Shown here: positions 5,771 through 7,556 of the stretch, piece after piece
Layout: every line of letters begins with the position of its first letter
Position numbering within the stretch: the first letter of the stretch is position 1
Origin: CAZKYX01 sp964557125
GTDB taxonomy: Bacteria > Patescibacteriota > Microgenomatia > Levybacterales > GWA1-39-11
Direction of reading: 5' to 3'
Assembly: GCA_964557125.1 (NCBI GenBank)
Contig: CAZKYX010000043.1
Span: forward strand, 1 to 7,556
Length of the DNA: 7,556 bases
The notes under the pieces: model-generated
Seen by the model: only the letters and a program-made list of their open reading frames with translations
Database searches by the model: none
What the model was told of the DNA's origin: nothing
Made by a program: the position numbers and the translations under genes

Positions 5771-7193
5771 ACATGTTCAAGTCCTAACACAAGAAACAGC
5801 AGAGCACATTCTTTCCCGCAACCAACTTTTATTCGTTGTTCTGTTTGGGATAATTATTGCGCTGTCTGTATTTCAATTCGGGATTATCATCGGTCAGATC
5901 ACTATTACCGTAATTACTTTGTTCTTTGCGGCAATCGTGTATCTTAAAATCTTCCTTATGATCTACGCACTGTGGCTCGATGAGAAGAAGATTGATGAGG
6001 TAACGCTCCCTTCACAACTACCCATAGTAACAATTCTGGGTCCCCACTACAAAGAGGGGGCCGTTGTTGCTCGATGGGTACGCAACATAGAAAAAATTGA
6101 TTATCCGCAGGACAAACTTGAAGTTCTCTTACTCATCCGTCGTGATGACTTAGATACACTTTCAGGACTTGAAGAAGTACGCCGTCCCGTCAACTTCAGA
6201 ATTATCTGGCTTGACGAAAAGGACTACGGCTCAAAACCTGCGGCACTCAATGTAGGATTAGATCAGGCGAAAGGAACATTTGTAGCAATTTACGATTCGG
6301 AGAACGGTCCTGCACCTGACCAGATAAAAAAACAGGTTGCAGCTCTTTGTTCTTCACCTGAATATGTAGTCGCAGCACAGTCTGTTCCGGTTGTTTCCAA
6401 CTGGAAAACGAAACATTGGTGGCAAAAAGTTTTTCCAAAAATTGAAGCCGCTGAATACTCCAGTTACTACAGTCTCGTAAATAGAGCACTGTTGTCGCTC
6501 GGACTCCTCACGCCACTTCCGGGAAACTCCATCATGTTTCGCAAAGACGCACTTATGGCTGTTGGTAAATACGACCGCTATAACAAAACTGAAGACGCAG
6601 ATATCGCTGTCCGACTTGCTCGGAGAGGATGGAAAGTTGTCTTTGTTCAATCAGAAACAACAGAGGAATCTCCCACTTCTTATAAAGATTGGGAGGGACG
6701 TCGAAGGCGCTGGACTCACGGATTCATGCAAACATGGCTTGTTCCGATGAGAAATCCTATCCGTTTATGGAAAGATTTGGGCACTGCAAATTTTGCAATG
6801 TTCCATCTCATTATAGGCGGATCAACATTCGTGCAGCTGGTCAACCCAATTCTCTGGTTGATGACAATTCTGTATTGGACTACCGGTTCTGAATTCATCA
6901 AAGAATTATACCCGTGGCCCGTACTCTATCTTGCTGTCACAACAACCATTGTCGGTGTATTTTTGGTGACGTTTTATTCGATGATTATCGGAGTTTTGAG
7001 GCGGGAGATGTATAGCAACATCTTTCTCCCTTACTTTGCACTCATCTATAATTTGTTCATCAGTTTTGCCGCCTACCGAGCCGTGTGGGATCTTCTTATG
7101 AAAGCTGAATGGCATAAAACAAGTCATGTAGTTGAAGAAGAACTTATCCCTATAACCGCTTTTAATTCCGCCAGTAGAGATGCTGCCGGATAA
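5745..7193 (+). CDS. membrane family-2 glycosyltransferase (processive, cellulose-synthase-like)
   Basis: This 482-residue protein has two N-terminal helices (~27-50, 53-76), a cytosolic GT-A domain (~90-330) and three or more C-terminal helices (~350-378, 388-416, 424-448), the architecture of processive GT2 enzymes. Motifs are VTILGPHYKEG (95-105, nucleotide-sugar-binding start), DDLDT (134-138), GSKPAALNVGL (162-172), YDSENGPAPD (183-192, metal site in DxD/DxE position), LPGNSIMFRKDAL (258-270), KTEDADIAVRLARRGW (281-296, candidate catalytic TED) and RRRRWTHGFMQ (319-329). The last occupies the QxxRW position with Arg replacing Gln. The GTG start overlaps the previous gene by 26 nt, with AGAGAGA (5731-5737) placed 7 nt upstream, so translational coupling is likely. 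Expected activity is transfer from a nucleotide sugar to a lipid or growing polysaccharide; sugar and product cannot be read from sequence. It is the last gene of the operon. Confidence 0.85.
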   Translation: MASNKEHLKHVQVLTQETAEHILSRNQLLFVVLFGIIIALSVFQFGIIIGQITITVITLFFAAIVYLKIFLMIYALWLDEKKIDEVTLPSQLPIVTILGPHYKEGAVVARWVRNIEKIDYPQDKLEVLLLIRRDDLDTLSGLEEVRRPVNFRIIWLDEKDYGSKPAALNVGLDQAKGTFVAIYDSENGPAPDQIKKQVAALCSSPEYVVAAQSVPVVSNWKTKHWWQKVFPKIEAAEYSSYYSLVNRALLSLGLLTPLPGNSIMFRKDALMAVGKYDRYNKTEDADIAVRLARRGWKVVFVQSETTEESPTSYKDWEGRRRRWTHGFMQTWLVPMRNPIRLWKDLGTANFAMFHLIIGGSTFVQLVNPILWLMTILYWTTGSEFIKELYPWPVLYLAVTTTIVGVFLVTFYSMIIGVLRREMYSNIFLPYFALIYNLFISFAAYRAVWDLLMKAEWHKTSHVVEEELIPITAFNSASRDAAG

Positions 7194-7208
7194 ATTTCCT
7201 GTAAGAAT

Positions 7209-7238
7209 GACTGCACACCGGTTTTCCGGTGTGCAGTC
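7209..7238. terminator. perfect 13-bp-stem hairpin after the operon
   Basis: GACTGCACACCGG (7209-7221) is perfectly complementary to CCGGTGTGCAGTC (7226-7238) around a TTTT loop, starting 15 nt after the GT2 stop codon. The position fits transcription termination, but no T tract follows (TCACTATAACA). It may act as an RNA end-protecting stem or a termination signal of a non-classical kind. Confidence 0.65.
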
Positions 7239-7256
7239 TCACTATAACAACCTATA

Positions 7257-7285
7257 TTGTAATCTTATAATTAATATACTATTAT
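7257..7285 (+). promoter_or_regulatory. candidate promoter for the 3'-terminal secreted-protein gene
   Basis: TTGTAA (7257-7262, 4 of 6) and TATTAT (7280-7285, 5 of 6) are separated by 17 bp. Transcription would start near 7292, 24 nt before the ATG at 7316. Another TATAAT occurs at 7266-7271 but has no matching -35 box. The region is very AT-rich, so box matches are less significant here. Confidence 0.4.
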
Positions 7286-7315
7286 ACAGTTTGATACATT
7301 TTGAATATATAAAAA

Positions 7316-7556
7316 ATGAAATTTACAAGGACTTTATTTTTATCAAAAAAGCTTATTCTCATACTAAGCGTTATCCTTCCGTCTATTGCTGTGCTTTTTT
7401 TCCTGTCTAAGATTGCCTTCGCTGCACCAAAAACGTGGCATTCACAAAATCTAACCTTTTCATCTAGCTCCTCAACAGGCGTTATCACAGACGATGCTGG
7501 GTCAACCCCTGCCACCATAGAATTCTTTGAATCATCTAACAACGATGGGGTTGATA
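7316..7556 (+). CDS. secreted protein with signal peptide, 3' end missing
   Basis: An ATG at 7316 opens a frame that runs without a stop to the end of the window (80 complete codons). The first 36 residues are a classical Sec signal peptide: a basic start (MKFTRTLFLSKK), a hydrophobic core (LILILSVILPSIAVLFFL) and a signal peptidase I site AFA-AP around residues 34-38. The mature part begins APKTWHSQNLTFSSSSSTGVITDDAGS and continues with a Ser-rich stretch. Too little is present to assign a family; secretion or surface exposure is the only supported statement. No Shine-Dalgarno sequence precedes the ATG (AATATATAAAAA). The gene lies past the operon's hairpin and has a candidate promoter of its own, so it is probably a separate transcription unit. 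Confidence 0.7.
   Translation, partial: MKFTRTLFLSKKLILILSVILPSIAVLFFLSKIAFAAPKTWHSQNLTFSSSSSTGVITDDAGSTPATIEFFESSNNDGVD

Noticed and set aside
7282..7542. 86-codon minus-strand ORF at the right end
   Set aside because: It overlaps the convincing plus-strand signal-peptide gene on the opposite strand and shows no protein-like features of its own.

Overview
The window looks like chromosomal DNA from an uncultured bacterium, most plausibly a member of the Candidate Phyla Radiation (Patescibacteria, perhaps Microgenomates-like). This assignment is inference. It rests on moderately AT-rich DNA, short divergent proteins, a multi-domain membrane/TPR protein opening with the short helical repeat often seen in that group, an orphan winged-helix regulator, and membrane glycosyltransferases of the GT-C and processive GT2 types. 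No rRNA, tRNA, transposase or CRISPR array is visible.

Left part (1-2212). The window opens inside a gene whose visible product has a Ser/Thr/Pro-rich linker, a LysM domain and a beta-rich tail (1-531). Next comes a 537-residue protein with an N-terminal membrane part, an extracytoplasmic-type domain and C-terminal TPR repeats (571-2184). That gene sits between two exact 22-bp direct repeats (508-529 and 2186-2207), the first of which is the 3' end of the LysM gene. Its base composition also changes along its length.

Middle (2210-3156). A convergent minus-strand gene encodes a 149-residue OmpR/PhoB-type winged-helix protein with no receiver domain. Its promoter places the start point on the ATG, suggesting a leaderless mRNA. 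The 497-bp gap to the right-hand operon holds no convincing gene. It does hold a near-consensus sigma-70-type promoter (2844-2872) behind an AT-rich tract, a hairpin at the start of the predicted transcript, and several TAACGC motifs. Two 7-mers at 2972-2989 are spaced 11 bp apart, which is the layout OmpR/PhoB-family proteins bind.

Right part (3157-7193). Three tightly packed co-directional genes form a probable operon: a UbiA-family decaprenyl-phosphate phosphoribosyltransferase-like enzyme, a GT-C-type polytopic glycosyltransferase, and a membrane GT2 glycosyltransferase. Together they suggest that a lipid-linked pentose donor is made and used for a cell-surface glycan. The operon ends at a perfect 13-bp-stem hairpin without a T tract. 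A new secreted-protein gene with its own promoter starts at 7316 and runs off the window.
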